This document shows positions 47,243-60,122 of a stretch of 64,000 nucleotides of DNA, piece after piece. The DNA is taken from contig JAJTUQ010000003.1 of NCBI GenBank assembly GCA_021399445.1, forward strand, positions 3,100,001-3,164,000, in the 5' to 3' direction. This DNA comes from Xylogone sp. PMI_703. Its lineage: Eukaryota > Ascomycota > Leotiomycetes. A program made the position numbers and the translations under genes. The notes under the pieces were generated by a model. It searched no databases and was not told where the DNA came from. It saw only the letters and a program-made list of their open reading frames with translations. The stretch's first letter is position 1, and the number at the start of each line of letters is the position of its first letter.

Positions 47243-47536
47243 GATAAAATCTATGTATGACCTCTAACATAGCATTATGTGTTTATTGATCCGCCACAAA
47301 TTAAATTGGGTCTATCTTGAGGCTCAAATTGCGTAAAACAAAAACCACTTTTCAAGGTCAAATTGATAGCCTCGGAGTATCATTAATCCGACTCACGACG
47401 CGTTATCCCGCCATAAGTCGCGTCAAGGTAATTAACTTACATGAAGGCTGCGCTTGTCATTAGGTGTGGAATTTTTTCCCATCTCGCCCACATCCCAGGT
47501 CGAGTTCGAAAAGCATGGGTGTAGTCGTCGAGAATA

Positions 47537-50500
47537 ATGGCCACATGGAAGGAGAGAGGCGAAGTTCAGGACTCGGAGGACGAAGAAAGTCTCGATTCTC
47601 AGAGCTCGCAAGCCGACGATAACTTCGGAGTCCAAAGTCAAGCAATTGGTGATCTTGGATCTAAGAAGCTTGATGAGAGGGCTTATGAGGGGGAACTACA
47701 CAATAGCTCAACTGAAAGGGTATTTATTGAGAGCGAAGGGGCAAATAATTCGCCAACTGTAGGGTCCAGCCAGCACCAAAGAGAATCGTCTGTATATTCC
47801 GTTAAGGATGGGATCTCCGATTTGCCCACTACACCTCTCCCAACCTGGGTCCCGGCACCTTCTATGTCGCCCTCGAACATTGCCAATAATATACGGTTCT
47901 CTAGCCTTGCAGATGAATCAGATGATGAGTCTGAGAACACAGTTACGCGAGCAGATGAGGAAATATCGAAAAGTTATGTTGAGCTCACTGCTTCAACATC
48001 CAGCGAACTGTCCTCCCCGCCGGAGAGTCCACAGCTTTCAGCTATGGGACATGACATATTTCCTGATACTCGGAGCGACTCAAACTCAGAAGACCGTGCT
48101 CCCAATACTAATGGTGGATATGGGGCAAGTGAGTTATTACTTCCCCAAGAATCATCTTATTCAATGAGACGAGCTCTTCGCCAAAGAAATCCTATTCAAC
48201 TCCATCCATACGTTGTGGAGCAAGAAAGATATCGCCAGACACTGAAGGCAGGAGGACTGAAGCCTCTAAGGTTCACCCAGGGTTCACAGCAGCCGTCTGG
48301 CACTCCGGACTCTGATAATTTCGATGGTAATAACATAGAGATGCAAGATGATGAGGGACAGGATGAAAGTCAGACTGATTTTAATTGGGATTCACTCCCT
48401 TCCTCTTCCATTGACCATCAATTAGAGAGGAATGATGCTAGACCATTGTTTAAAGATGTTGATCTTGACGATGACTTCGAATTTCCGGATCTCAACGAAC
48501 TTCTTCATAACCCTCTCCCAGCTCCTGCTCAAGCTCGTCACTCCAGGCCGCAAGCCAGTTCATATACCAAAAAGTTCAAGAAGCCAACCCTCTCGGAAAT
48601 TAGATCAAAGCCCAAGAGTAACACTGTACATACACAACAGGTTCGAGATATTTTTGACATTCCAGTCTCTCCACCAAAGACCAGTTCTCCGTTCTCAAAA
48701 GCATTTTCTCGATACCGCAAATCCAGGTCTTATATAGTAACCTCGTCACCAAGTTTACCAAGTCAGCTAGATGTAGCTCACCCCTCTTCGACCTTACCAA
48801 CACCATCAACGAGTGCAATGGTGCCGTTTTCAGACATGGCAATAGATGACCTTGCGTTAGCTCACAATCCTTCAACAGCTGAGGAATCCCTCGATTCCTC
48901 ACCTTCTTCATCAGACGAATCAATTGAGATACGCAAAATCAGCAAGAGGATCAAGGGCGTTCTTCCTGCCTCGCATCTTCGATTAGATCAACACAAGCAG
49001 AGTGAATCAGGAACTCGCAGTGGAAAAAATTTACATAATGTCTCGCCGGCCAAGGCACCCTATCGACGTGGGGTTGCTATACCTAAAGCTTTAGGAGGTC
49101 GACTCACCCAAACCACTTCGACAGAGACTGATCCCTTTCCATTCTTTGACCTGTCGGATGAAGAAGAGAATGCGCATGAGGAGCAACAGAGCAACCGAGA
49201 GAACGAAGCAGATCTCCAAATGTCAAGCTTTTTAGATCATTTTATAATGGACTCCGCTGAAGAAGATGATAGTATTGATGAGATGTTGCCCACTAAACGC
49301 CGCCGGAGATCTCCTAATCTTCAACCGCGCAAGAGAAGGCGATTGTTTTCTAAAACCTCATCTTTAAATATGCCTAAGATAAAGCGACAACCTAAGATAA
49401 TAGAGCATCTTAGCCACATAGGTGCTTCTTCTGTTCAGAGTGGTCGAAGACCAAACCGTCCAAAATCTTCCAAGAGAACATCATCGGCAAGGGACAGCCG
49501 GAGAAGGACATATAAACCACCGGACATAAGTATTGTTGATGTTGTTGGCGAAGAGACTCGTTCACTTCCCCAGTTTATTAAGATTGCAGTTCGTACAGCT
49601 AGGTCACGCTCTTCTCATGGGCGTCACAGCCCATCCAGAAAATTCATTCAACTAGCCAATCGCCAGGATACTCTTGAGGCTCATGCAACACTTGATAATT
49701 GGAAATTGGGCAGGATCCAGCAGAAAGAACTCAACTCTTCAACGATGCAAAGACAGCCTCTTCGCCAGATCCAGTCGAATTTCCAGACTACGCCCACTCC
49801 ATCTTCCATCTCGAAGAGACTCTCACAACCCCGGTTACGGCCACAGAATATAACAGCTCCACGCAAACTGACTGTATCTAAACTGAAGCAGGTGCTGATT
49901 GATGACTCACTTTCCTTCAGAAGGGTTGACTCCCATGATTCCAAACGTTTGAGAACCCAGTCCGGTCTTAAGTCGCAAAAACGCCTCTCCCGAAACACTG
50001 TCCCCACAGCCAGACCAGCCCAGTTAGAAAGTACTGAAGCTGAGTATGGGGATCGGCATCTCTATAATACCTTTACTGGGACGAATAGAGTATTGGATAT
50101 GCTTGCTCAAAATAGCCGAAAGCGTCCAATTGGAAAGCTGAATGTACAACTGGATCGTTTCTTGAGAGACGGCTCCTCCGTTGATGATGTGCAGATAATA
50201 CCCACTCCTTTGGGGGCTAACAGATCAGTTGCTACCTTATCGGATAATGATAGATCAATAAGTCCTATCCGAAAGAAGAAGAAAAGATGTCCAAAGCGAA
50301 TCGACGTTGGCGCTTCCATATACCGACAGCCAAACGAACCCCTGATAACGGAGTATCTCAAGCCAATTGAGCACGAAGTTGGAAATGCAAATAACAAATT
50401 GATTGGGTTGGGCGATTTTGGTACGAAATATCCTCGTCACTTTGACATTTTACCAATACCTTCGGGGTCTTTCTTCCACGAGTGCACGTTTATTGGCAGT

Positions 50501-53500
50501 GGCCGTCTTGCAGCTGCGATCAATAATCAAAATAAGATCCGTTTTGGAGACACCTGCCCGCCTATGTCATTCAATTTTAAGGACAAGGAATTTCGATGGG
50601 GATCATGGAATGAAAGCACCTCAACTGAAATTGGACTATGCTTCGACTGGCTGTTTGATCAACTGGATAAGAACAACTCTGAATCTTCGGAGCCTGTAAC
50701 AAAAGATTTTCTTCAGGTCGTTATATCGATTTTTGACTACATCCAAACCCATCTCTACTTCACAGATCCATATGATCCGCATAATTTTGCTTCTAGGATG
50801 TATGATGTGTTACTAGATGTTATTGCTCACCTAAATGCAAGCCGAGGGACCTATAATCAAAAGAGAATCGAGATTCTGGTCGTGTGCATTGTTATACTTC
50901 TACAAGTTCTGCAAATTTCTCGAGCTCAAAAGGTTAATCCTTCCATCATTCAGCAGCACGAAACACTACTACTGAATGCTTGTGGTCATTGTGTTGGCAT
51001 GCTTCTCCCTCAGGGGCTGGATGATATTCGGAAGATGTACGATGATCTTCAATATCTTTCTAATCGTGAGGGCGGACTCAAAAAAGATCAATATGCTTCC
51101 GAGGGGTTGGTCATCATAATCCAAGTTCTAGAAGCTGCAAATATTTTGAATGGATCATTCTGGAACGTAGTCAATCCGTATCTTGCTCCAGGAGACTGGA
51201 AGACCATCACCGATGCAAGATCCATGGAAATGTCGTGGTATTCCATGTTCACTCTTCTGCCTTTGCTGGAGTTTGAGCCAACGGGGCTCATTAACCCAGG
51301 ACTCCGACTGCAGAAATCATTTGATAATTGGTCACTCCCGTTGAGGATAATAAAACGAGTGTTCGCACTTTATACATCCGACACCAGGCAGTCCCCTAGC
51401 TTTAATGAATACTGTGCCGCAATTATAGGTCGATGCCACCACTTGATTGTGGAATGGGGCTGGTGGAAATGTACTGCCTTAATAGGCACTTTATTTGACT
51501 TCTTTGCTTCTCAAAACCTCGCGAATCTAAGAAATGAGGAAGTCTACAAGTCACCGTCGTTTCTGGAAGAACTGACTGATGCGTCTCTCTTAGATATTGA
51601 GTCCGAGGATCGTTGCTTTCACATATTCTTAAAGATAATTGCAGTAAGCATCAATCACATGCATTCGATCCACGATACAAAAGGAATTCGAAATCTGGTG
51701 CCGCGTTTACTACCAAATCATGATCGTCAGTATCCAAAGGAAGAGGTCATTTACCAAAGGGACCTAGCTTCGCTTCGAAACCATCATGATCTCCTATGCA
51801 CACTTTTCTGGGCAGCTCCACCAGATTTACGGCCATCAATAAATCTTATTCAAGACTTGGTCGTTCCCGATCGATCGCATAAAGAAGCATGCTTAATAAA
51901 TCTGAAAGCCTGGACAAATTTGGCGCATTTCATCCTTTCAACCAGTCCGACCTCCCAGGCATTTCAACCGTTTCTCGAGTGGCAGACCACTTTCTTCAAC
52001 AAACTACTTCAACAATATATTGATGCTGAATCTGAAGTCCGGAAGCAAGCTGACGATCTCTCTACAGCCGATAGAGGCTCAATACCCGAGACATATCTGC
52101 AAAAGACAATAGATCTTAACCGGAAAAGCATTATTGTTTCCATGCGTGCCTCGATTAATTCTTTTCGGTCAGTTATAAGAGGATGCACTACAGCCGAGGC
52201 ACTTTTCGAATCTGGCTATCAGAGTGGGTACCAATCATCTAACTTCCAAATTATAAACTGCTCATTTTGATTAGCATTCTTCTCTCAACATATATATCCT
52301 GAAAGCCCTCTTCTTAGCGATGAAGAGCTTACCAGAGACCTTATCGATGCCTTACTTTGTTATATTAATCAAGTTGATACAATTGCGCCGAAGGTATCAT
52401 CAGGAACCCATACAGCCGGCAACGATGATAGTCAAGATTATGGGCTGTCTGATTTGAATAACTGGGAACGAGAACTCTTAATCTCGGTATGTGTGATGAG
52501 ATCATCTTCTTCTAAGTTTAAAGCTAATGTCAGAAGCCTCTGCTTAAATCCGTCTTGCCAAGACTATCCATAACCACTAAGTGGTTCCTTCATGATACAC
52601 GTTATCAATCTTCAGCATCTTCCATCTTCATGAAGTCTACTGTGCAATGTCTGGCTCGCCTAATTTCTATTGGTATGGAGGAAAATGAGGTATGAACTTT
52701 TATATACCAACCTATCACAAATACTGAAAAGTTATAGCTATCGGAAGACTACTTTATTCACGGATCTAAGGCTGCCTTTGAGGGTCACAAATTATCTCGT
52801 TTGGCGAGTATATACTGGCCTCTGTTCCTGGGGGAGGTTATGAATGATAAGAGCATCAGCGAATTCAAGGCATGCCCGTTCACCCTCATGCTTGAATAGC
52901 CTCCACTAACTTAGAGACAGCCTCTTGGAGTCGATATCGGGCTTGAATGGTTTCTTACCTTAGCTAAACCGAAAGAACTTCTATGCTATGAAGATATTCT
53001 TACTTTCCAATTACACCGAAAGGATTACTATCTTTTAAAGGCCAAATTACCGGCGTCTTACTTCCTGCCTACCAAATTTGAAGGGATACGTCCTTCTTAT
53101 AATTGGTGCCAAACACTCCTAAATTGTAAGTATTATCGCTGGAATTTCAAAGTACCTTACTGACGGATCTTCTAGGCGCTGTTGAAACTATGCAGGCAAT
53201 TCTGCAAAACTCTAAGCTCCGGCTTGCAACCATTGGAGATGTCTCAAATGGGGAGTTGAAGCAGCAATACTCACTAATGCTTAAGGAGCTTATGAATACT
53301 ATGAAACACTACCTGCGGGAAATGATACCGTCATCGGATACCCATATAGAGTATGTTGGATTTGTCCAGAGTATTATCGCCCACATCTCCTCTTACGCAA
53401 GCAACATCTATCCTGTTCCCGCTTTCTTTACCTCTTATTCCACAATTTACTGGCCGAAACAGTCTGATCCGAGTATGTACCTTCCTGGATTAATCTCATA

Positions 53501-54359
53501 CTCACTTCGGTTACCTCAAGAACAGGATGCGCACTCAGAACTTTTTCACTATCTTTACAATGGCTGGAAGGACGCGGTCATTATAGGCAAGCAAAATGAG
53601 CACAGAAAGCATGTACAAGAGGCCATGAAAAATCCACACTTCTTTGGATTCATGGCATCAGAGATGATGCCTGCTGCTATTAGTGTAGCTTTAGAAACGG
53701 AACTCGGCTGGCTTATATGCGCGACATATTTGCCGGGACTCTCAAGGCAGATAGCTAGATGTCTACACCTTGGTGGTGCTGACGAATCTTTAGCCTTTCA
53801 TTTTTCAATTAACATCCTTAAGATAGCTCTAGATGGAATCTATAAACGGTTCAATGTGTTAGGCTATACTGATGAAGCTATGGGCTGGAATGGACGAACG
53901 ATAATCACCCTTATGTTCCAATTCTGGAACTTTATTTCGCTCTATCTCTCTGCATATCTCAGGCGTCATCCAGACATGGTCATGGAAACATCCCCACTTC
54001 TGAATGCTTTGAGAGCTCTTGTTAATGCAGGAGTAAGAGGTTTGAGCTGCGGCGTTGGCGATTGGTTTCCAAAGACTGTCATTTCAGAACTCGAATTATG
54101 TGTCAGCCAAAATGAATCAGTAAGGGCATTTACTAGCTATATTTTAGCTGATATCCAAGAGAACTGGGTGCTTCTCCCTGAGAGGAAACTGGGCCTATAT
54201 AAAATAGGAGCTAAAGAAGATACTAGAGTTATTGTGGATATTGCAGCGTTTGAGGAGGAAATTCCTAGTCTTGCTGAAGTTTTCCTGGCCACTGGAAAGT
54301 CTGAAATTGGACTAGAAAACCCCTGTATTCGGCGGTTTATTCGTTATCGCCTACAATGA
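47537..54359 (+). CDS. MMS22: Mms22/Mus7 family replication-repair protein
   Basis: Six exons: 47537-52223, 52275-52486, 52534-52689, 52738-52869, 52921-53125 and 53176-54359. They give 2191 residues. The start MATWKERGEVQDSEDEESLD is the short conserved N-terminal motif of the family. About 900 residues of disordered Ser/Asp/Arg-rich sequence follow. The C-terminal half is helical and conserved, from about residue 980 (GDFGTKYPRHFDILPIPSG) to the end (FIRYRLQ). Mms22 is the substrate adaptor of the Rtt101-Mms1 (Cul4-type) ubiquitin ligase; it promotes homologous recombination at stalled forks. Intron 4 appears to be GC-AG (52870-52920, branch CACTAAC); an in-frame GT donor at 52837 is the alternative. 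Intron 1 uses GTGGGT. Confidence 0.9.
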
Positions 54360-54633
54360 TGGAGATGAAGTTACGAATGATATTGAATGATATTGTTATG
54401 TATATTATGTATAGCAAGTAATGAAATCTATTCATAGGAATAAAACTTCCTTTCTAGCTATTAATATGTCAAAAGGAGTTCTTGAATGTAGATAGAACAG
54501 AATCATATATAAAATATCACGTGATGTAAACCACTGCTAGTGTAACTGACGAGAGAGCTTAATTTTCAATATTCCTCTGGCACTCAGATTCTTTGCCAAC
54601 ACACGCTCTTAGGGGAGCGGAACTGCCAACCGG

Positions 54634-57549
54634 ATGCATGCCGTAGCACGAACTGCGCTTCGTACGGCTCAAGGACCAATCTTGAGGCGAAGTTGCCGAA
54701 TTGTTGCTGGTGCTCGCCGTCCTCTTCTGAACCGTAGCTTTCACTGCTCACAACCATTTCTCCGAGATTCCGAAGATCCTACAATATCAGAGGCAGACAA
54801 GAATAAGGGGAATACCGAACGGTTAGGGGTTTCTACAGACCATACAACAAATAAGAATGACGTCACAGAAAACCAGGAGGCTAAGGCTGTAGAAACTCCT
54901 TCGAAGGCTCGAGTTGGAAAATCCGGACGTGTTAGGTTAAATCGACATAAACAGCCAGATGGCCTACCACCTGTAGGCATACCGGATTGGTTCTGGCACA
55001 AGAATGTGAAGTGTGTGGGAGACCCGGAGAATACAAGTGCAAGTCTTGCTGTGTATGCACAAACAGAGGGTGACCTAAGCAGTATTGAAGCTGAAATATC
55101 GCGCCAAGCTGCTGATATAGCCACTTGCAGCCTCCAGCCCACCCGTAATGCTAAATACACTATCCATGTCGATATTTACAATGAGATACTCTGCAGCTTG
55201 CGGGCTGGATTATTTCTTCGACCTCCGCCAAATATTGATAGTCAATCCATTACTCGACCGACGCTCCTTCTGCAGTGCCCCAAGGAGGGTGGGACATATT
55301 ATCTTGATTCCATAATAGAAACCATTGCAAAGAAGCTTGGAGCGGATCTAGTCCAAGTAGATGCTCAAGATATTGCGCAGATTGTAGGAACTTATGTGGA
55401 TGAAAACCTTGCGTGGATGAGATCTTCCACCTCTCTCTTGGGGTACCAAGCATATGAGGTCGCAGGCAAGCTTGAAGATTATGAGAAGGATTCTTTCCCA
55501 TCACAAGATGATTCCGAAGGAGTGGATGACGAAGATGATCCTTTAGGGGTTTCCAAAGGCCCTAAACCCATTTCGTCTTTTGCTTTCGCGGTATCTAATC
55601 CCGAGGAAATGAGGAGGAAAATTGCGTCGTTACTTGGGTCTGCAAGGGCTGAAGTCGTTCAACTCAAAGCTTCGGGGCCTTTCGACCCAACTAAATCAAT
55701 ATCAAGCTCAGGGTTCTTTGGTTCACGATCTGATAATGGAACATCCTCAGTCAAGTCAGGCTCGGATCAATGGGTTGATCTTAAGATAGATACTGCCCTT
55801 GATACTATTATTAGCGCAGCTGATGTAAAACGTGCGCTTGCTTCAGAAAAAAAAGCCGATTCAAAGCCTCGAGACTTGATCATACAAATCAAGGATTACA
55901 AGGAGATAAGCGGAACCTTACATGGCGCCGATATAATAGAGAAGTTTCGGTCTAAAGTAAATAAACGATGGCAAAACGGTAGGAACGTCATTTTAGTCGG
56001 AACAACGTCTACTGAGGAAGGTGAGCCCGCTCTATCACGGCCGGAAATCCAACAGCTACAGTCAGATGTGGTATCTGGCTCGAAGAGGACGATATTTGTT
56101 GCCCCCGATCGAAGAGAAGAACAGGACGTTGCGTTCGATTCAGATGAGAAGACCCGAGTTAGGACTATCAATATCCGACATATTGAGGATATGATCCGCA
56201 AACTACTGAGTGGGATGCAAAACTGTCCAACAGTCGACTTGGAGAAGAGTCTTGATAGCGCTTATGCTTTTTCTGGTGGTCTTGAAGACGCGGTCTGGTC
56301 TTATTCGCGCGTTCATAGGATTGCAACTACAATTGTTGGGCTTGAAACCCTAGGGACTCACATTGATGGGGTACTTTTTACTAAGGCCTTAAAATTACTA
56401 GCAGCGAGTGACGAGGCTAAGTTTCACTGGGGTGCGATTGAGTTGAAACAAGAGGATGGCGAGGTTGACTCGATGCTTAATGATATGGACAGCTCTTCTT
56501 CGAATGTTATTGGCAAAGATAAGCTCTTGCATTTGAGAAAGACATGTACCCCTCATGAAAAGAAGCTCCTCAGTGGTGTCATAATACCGGCCGATATCAA
56601 CACAACATTCGCAGATATCCGCGCCCCTCCTGAGACTGTAGAGGCCCTCAAAACTCTAACAAGTTTGTCACTTATACGACCCGAAGCATTCTCTTATGGT
56701 GTTCTTGCAACAGACAAGATACCAGGTCTTCTTCTATATGGCCCTCCCGGGACAGGCAAGACGCTTCTAGCAAAGGCTGTAGCAAAAGAGAGTGGGGCAA
56801 CCGTCCTTGAAGTTAGTGGAGCTGATGTTAATGATATGTATGTGGGAGAAGGAGAAAAGAATGTCAAAGCGATTTTCACCCTTGCGAAGAAGCTCTCACC
56901 CTGTGTTGTGTTCATCGATGAGGCAGACGCGATCTTTGCTGCCCGAGGAGAAGCGAAGCGCAATAGTAGCCACAGGGAGTTGATTAACCAGTTTTTGCGT
57001 GAGTGGGATGGCATGAATGACCTATCAGCATTTATAATGGTAGCGACGAACAGACCCTTCGATCTAGATGAAGCTGTTCTTCGTCGACTCCCCAGGAGGC
57101 TTCTTGTAGATCTTCCTACCCAGAGTGACAGAGAGGCCATTCTACGGATCCACCTCAAGGGTGAAAAGCTTGATGAATCCGTCTCACTTGAAGACCTTGC
57201 AAAGCAAACGCCGTTTTATTCAGGATCGGACTTGAAAAATTTCTCAGTTGCTGCAGCGTTAGCCTGTATACGAGAAGAGAACGAGGCCGCAGCAAAGCAC
57301 ACCGGCGATGAACCTTACGTATATCCAGAAAGGCGCACACTTACAAAGAAGCACTTTGATAAAGCCCTGGAGGAAATAAGCGCGAGCATTAGTGAAGATA
57401 TGAACACGTTGGCTGCTATTCGCAAGTTCGACGAGAAATACGGAGATCGCAAAGGTAGACGTAAGAAGGCGTCCCCTATGGGATTCGGTGGCATGAATGA
57501 ACCAGAAAAAGACGAAGAGTCAGCACGAGTACGAAAAGTTAAAGTCTAG
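54634..57549 (+). CDS. Mitochondrial AAA ATPase, Msp1/ATAD1-like C-terminal domain
   Basis: Single exon, 971 residues. Residues 1-45 are Arg/Ala/Ser-rich with no acidic residues (MHAVARTALRTAQGPILRRS), then RSFHCSQPF, a strong mitochondrial presequence. A long middle region has no assignable fold to me but contains a ATP/GTPase-like spacing of beta strands. The AAA module is near residues 660-900: Walker A GPPGTGKT (about 703), Walker B VVFIDEADAIF (about 757), second region of homology MVATNRPFDLDEAVLRRLPR (about 801). The pore and C-terminal helices resemble the meiotic clade (Msp1, spastin, katanin). It probably extracts or remodels proteins in mitochondria. It lacks introns despite its length. 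Confidence 0.85.
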   Translation: MHAVARTALRTAQGPILRRSCRIVAGARRPLLNRSFHCSQPFLRDSEDPTISEADKNKGNTERLGVSTDHTTNKNDVTENQEAKAVETPSKARVGKSGRVRLNRHKQPDGLPPVGIPDWFWHKNVKCVGDPENTSASLAVYAQTEGDLSSIEAEISRQAADIATCSLQPTRNAKYTIHVDIYNEILCSLRAGLFLRPPPNIDSQSITRPTLLLQCPKEGGTYYLDSIIETIAKKLGADLVQVDAQDIAQIVGTYVDENLAWMRSSTSLLGYQAYEVAGKLEDYEKDSFPSQDDSEGVDDEDDPLGVSKGPKPISSFAFAVSNPEEMRRKIASLLGSARAEVVQLKASGPFDPTKSISSSGFFGSRSDNGTSSVKSGSDQWVDLKIDTALDTIISAADVKRALASEKKADSKPRDLIIQIKDYKEISGTLHGADIIEKFRSKVNKRWQNGRNVILVGTTSTEEGEPALSRPEIQQLQSDVVSGSKRTIFVAPDRREEQDVAFDSDEKTRVRTINIRHIEDMIRKLLSGMQNCPTVDLEKSLDSAYAFSGGLEDAVWSYSRVHRIATTIVGLETLGTHIDGVLFTKALKLLAASDEAKFHWGAIELKQEDGEVDSMLNDMDSSSSNVIGKDKLLHLRKTCTPHEKKLLSGVIIPADINTTFADIRAPPETVEALKTLTSLSLIRPEAFSYGVLATDKIPGLLLYGPPGTGKTLLAKAVAKESGATVLEVSGADVNDMYVGEGEKNVKAIFTLAKKLSPCVVFIDEADAIFAARGEAKRNSSHRELINQFLREWDGMNDLSAFIMVATNRPFDLDEAVLRRLPRRLLVDLPTQSDREAILRIHLKGEKLDESVSLEDLAKQTPFYSGSDLKNFSVAAALACIREENEAAAKHTGDEPYVYPERRTLTKKHFDKALEEISASISEDMNTLAAIRKFDEKYGDRKGRRKKASPMGFGGMNEPEKDEESARVRKVKV

Positions 57550-57832
57550 GTGTATAAAAGTCCTTTTAGAGCGGGTCTTGGGAATTGTATGAGTAGACCA
57601 ATGATTTAATCCTGGCCTTGCACGATACGTCATGAAAATTAAACTGTATTTGTATTTGATGTAACATTACAAAAATGGCATATCTAAATACACTCGGGTA
57701 GAAATAGAAGGTTTTGTAGCAATACATACTAGATTTCGATCATGAATCGTCTTCAGAAAAGGAAGGTGGTCAGAAGAACCGCCGAGACTATATCGCCAAC
57801 ACAGAACTTTTAACCCGTTCACCATACTCCCT

Positions 57833-60122
57833 TCAATTATTCCCCGAACCAGTTTCCATCCCCCTGACAAACTCCAGAACTTCAAACCCGAGCCTTCTGA
57901 ATGTTTTTTCGTCAATACTGCCACCATCAGCAACCCTAACGATAATTGCTGCGCAGTCACTCCTAATTTCTACGGTACCGGCCTTCTCAAAATCCTCTTT
58001 CTCTTTAGCTGTAGTAACAAAGATGGTCAAATCTGGGCCTACAATGCCACGCCACAGAGTCGCCATCCACTGCCAGTGATCCACCGGCGAGTAAGAATCG
58101 TTGATTGGGATGCGCAGAGCCCAGTAATCTGATGTACACAAGGAGTATCCCCTTGGAAGAAGAGCCACCGGGAGGGTATTGTCCTGCTGACTGACTGGTG
58201 AGCAGGGAGATACGGACCCACCCTCTGGTTTCGTTGTGATGTATCTGATGATATCTCGGGAGCACTTGTGCCACTCAGAAATCGCAGCCAGAAAGTTTAG
58301 GAACGGATCATCTTCTTCGTTTGACTGCGTAATGAAGCCTGAACTACTCTGTTCAATCACTCTCTTTTTGTTATTGGGCCGCTCATTCGTCGATTCAATT
58401 GCCCTCTCTTGGTCATCGATCCATGTTCTGACTGCAAAATTTGGATCTTTGGTCATATGCTCGTGAATAAAATCCCCAACTTGCTGCACAAGAGAGGCAT
58501 CGGATCCTTCAACAGCAATTATGGCTCCTCGAGTTTCGTAAGATGGGCTCTCTGAGCCTTGTGAAGCGAGTGGAGGGGAGATTTTACTCAGCAACTTTAT
58601 TTTATTAATATATGGTATTGTCATAATCATGGCTTCCATGCTCTTAATTCGTCTCTCGTCACCGTCTGATTCACTTTCCGACCTACGTGATGTGCTGACG
58701 TGGAGTTTTGAGCTCTGACCCTGTAACGGTGGCAGGCGTAAAGACTCGTCGAAACTGGCCGCTCGGGGAGTTGACCGTGAGTGGTAGATAGGAGACTGCT
58801 GCGGAGGTGTCCCCATCGGAGCACCACGAGCCATGGCTGCTGGGCTGGGAAGTGGATATGCAAATGCTGGCGGCGGCACTTGTTGGCTACCTCGGCGGGG
58901 GTTAGACGGGGATGGAAATGGCATAGGAGCAGGAGGAAGATATAAACGCTGTGCTTCGTTATTAAAACGGCGACGCTTCAGCTCAGGTGAGGAACTTGCA
59001 GGATATGCATCTTCAGATCTCTCTCGATGAGTATGAAGGGGTGGAGGGCATGGAGGCCTTCGATAAGGATGATACGGTAATGCTCGAGGAGTCTCAAGCC
59101 TCAAAGTTTGGACCTGGGACGAGTGCTGAGTTCGATCAATCTCGCTGCTGCGGCGAGGACTAGAAGACATGAACGAAGATTGAAACCGATCACTTCGCGG
59201 AACACTGCTTTCCGCAGCTGTTAAGGTTGCTGTTAGGGGTGGTGTTGGCGCTGTAGATATGTATCGTCCGTGACACTTGGGGCAGCGGGTAGGGTCGTCA
59301 CTGGAAGAAGATGCTGCTAATGCTGCAGCATTTGCCTTACCAGCTCGTCGAGGCTGATATTTATAACCTGGATACTGACGTTGATGTCGTTGTTTTTCTT
59401 CCTGCGGGATATTATCAGAACATGTCTTCGATACCCAAAAGCAGACATGTTTTACCTCAGCCAGTCTGCCCCAGGTTTCCCTAACTTCCCGCGGCTGGGC
59501 TCTCCACTGCTCGCCAATGATCTTTGAGATCTCAGGATTTGCGAGTCCGGGGTTCTGGGCAACGACCTGGGCCTGATAATGCTGACGATACAGAATAAAT
59601 GCTACCCCGATGAGTCAGTTATGAGGAGACATGCTCATAAAGGAACAGTGCCCACGAAAAAAAATCAACAAAGAATAAAGTAATGTGGTGACACCAGATT
59701 GCAAAAACCGTGGACAATTCTTTGAGAAACAGACGAAGAAACTACATACCATTTCGAGGCCTGGGCACCTTCGGTTCTGGCTGGCAGAGGCAGACCTGTC
59801 CATTTGTTGGATCGGCCGTCAATGAGATCTCTGCACCTGAATTGGCGCTTGCACTTGCATTATTGAGATACCTACTGCTTGATTGAATGTCTTCTGGGCT
59901 CTCCACCTGCGAGGCTGCTCTCTTTCTTGTCAGCCGGCCAGGTGGAGAGAAAGGTGTGGCGGGAGCCGAATGCCTCTCTTGCTGTGCTTGTCTAACAGTG
60001 GCCGTGGTGGTGGTCGTTGTGATACTACTCATGCCAGCACTGGAATCTGTGGACGTACTCACTGGAGACCCTGGAGCATCCATACCGGACTGCTCTAAAT
60101 CTGCAGCAACACACGCAGCCAT
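57833..60122 (-). CDS. HMG-box (MATA-type) DNA-binding regulator
   Basis: Three exons, 60122-59750, 59601-59456 and 59401-57833, give 695 residues. The HMG box lies near residues 120-190, split by both introns: VPRPRNAFILYRQHYQAQVV, NPGLANPEISKIIGEQWRAQ, WGRLAEEEKQRHQRQYPGYK, then YQPRRAGK. The sequence-specific type resembles the fungal sexual-development regulators (Ste11/PaHMG5-like) and Rox1-type repressors. A CPKCHGRY motif follows closely and may be a metal ligand pair. The rest is Ser/Pro-rich, then a conserved globular block (WHKCSRDIIRYI, HWQWMATLWRGIVGPDLTIF). A start at 60260 would extend the N-terminus by 46 residues, but those look like leader sequence. The first intron is 148 bases. 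Confidence 0.85.
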
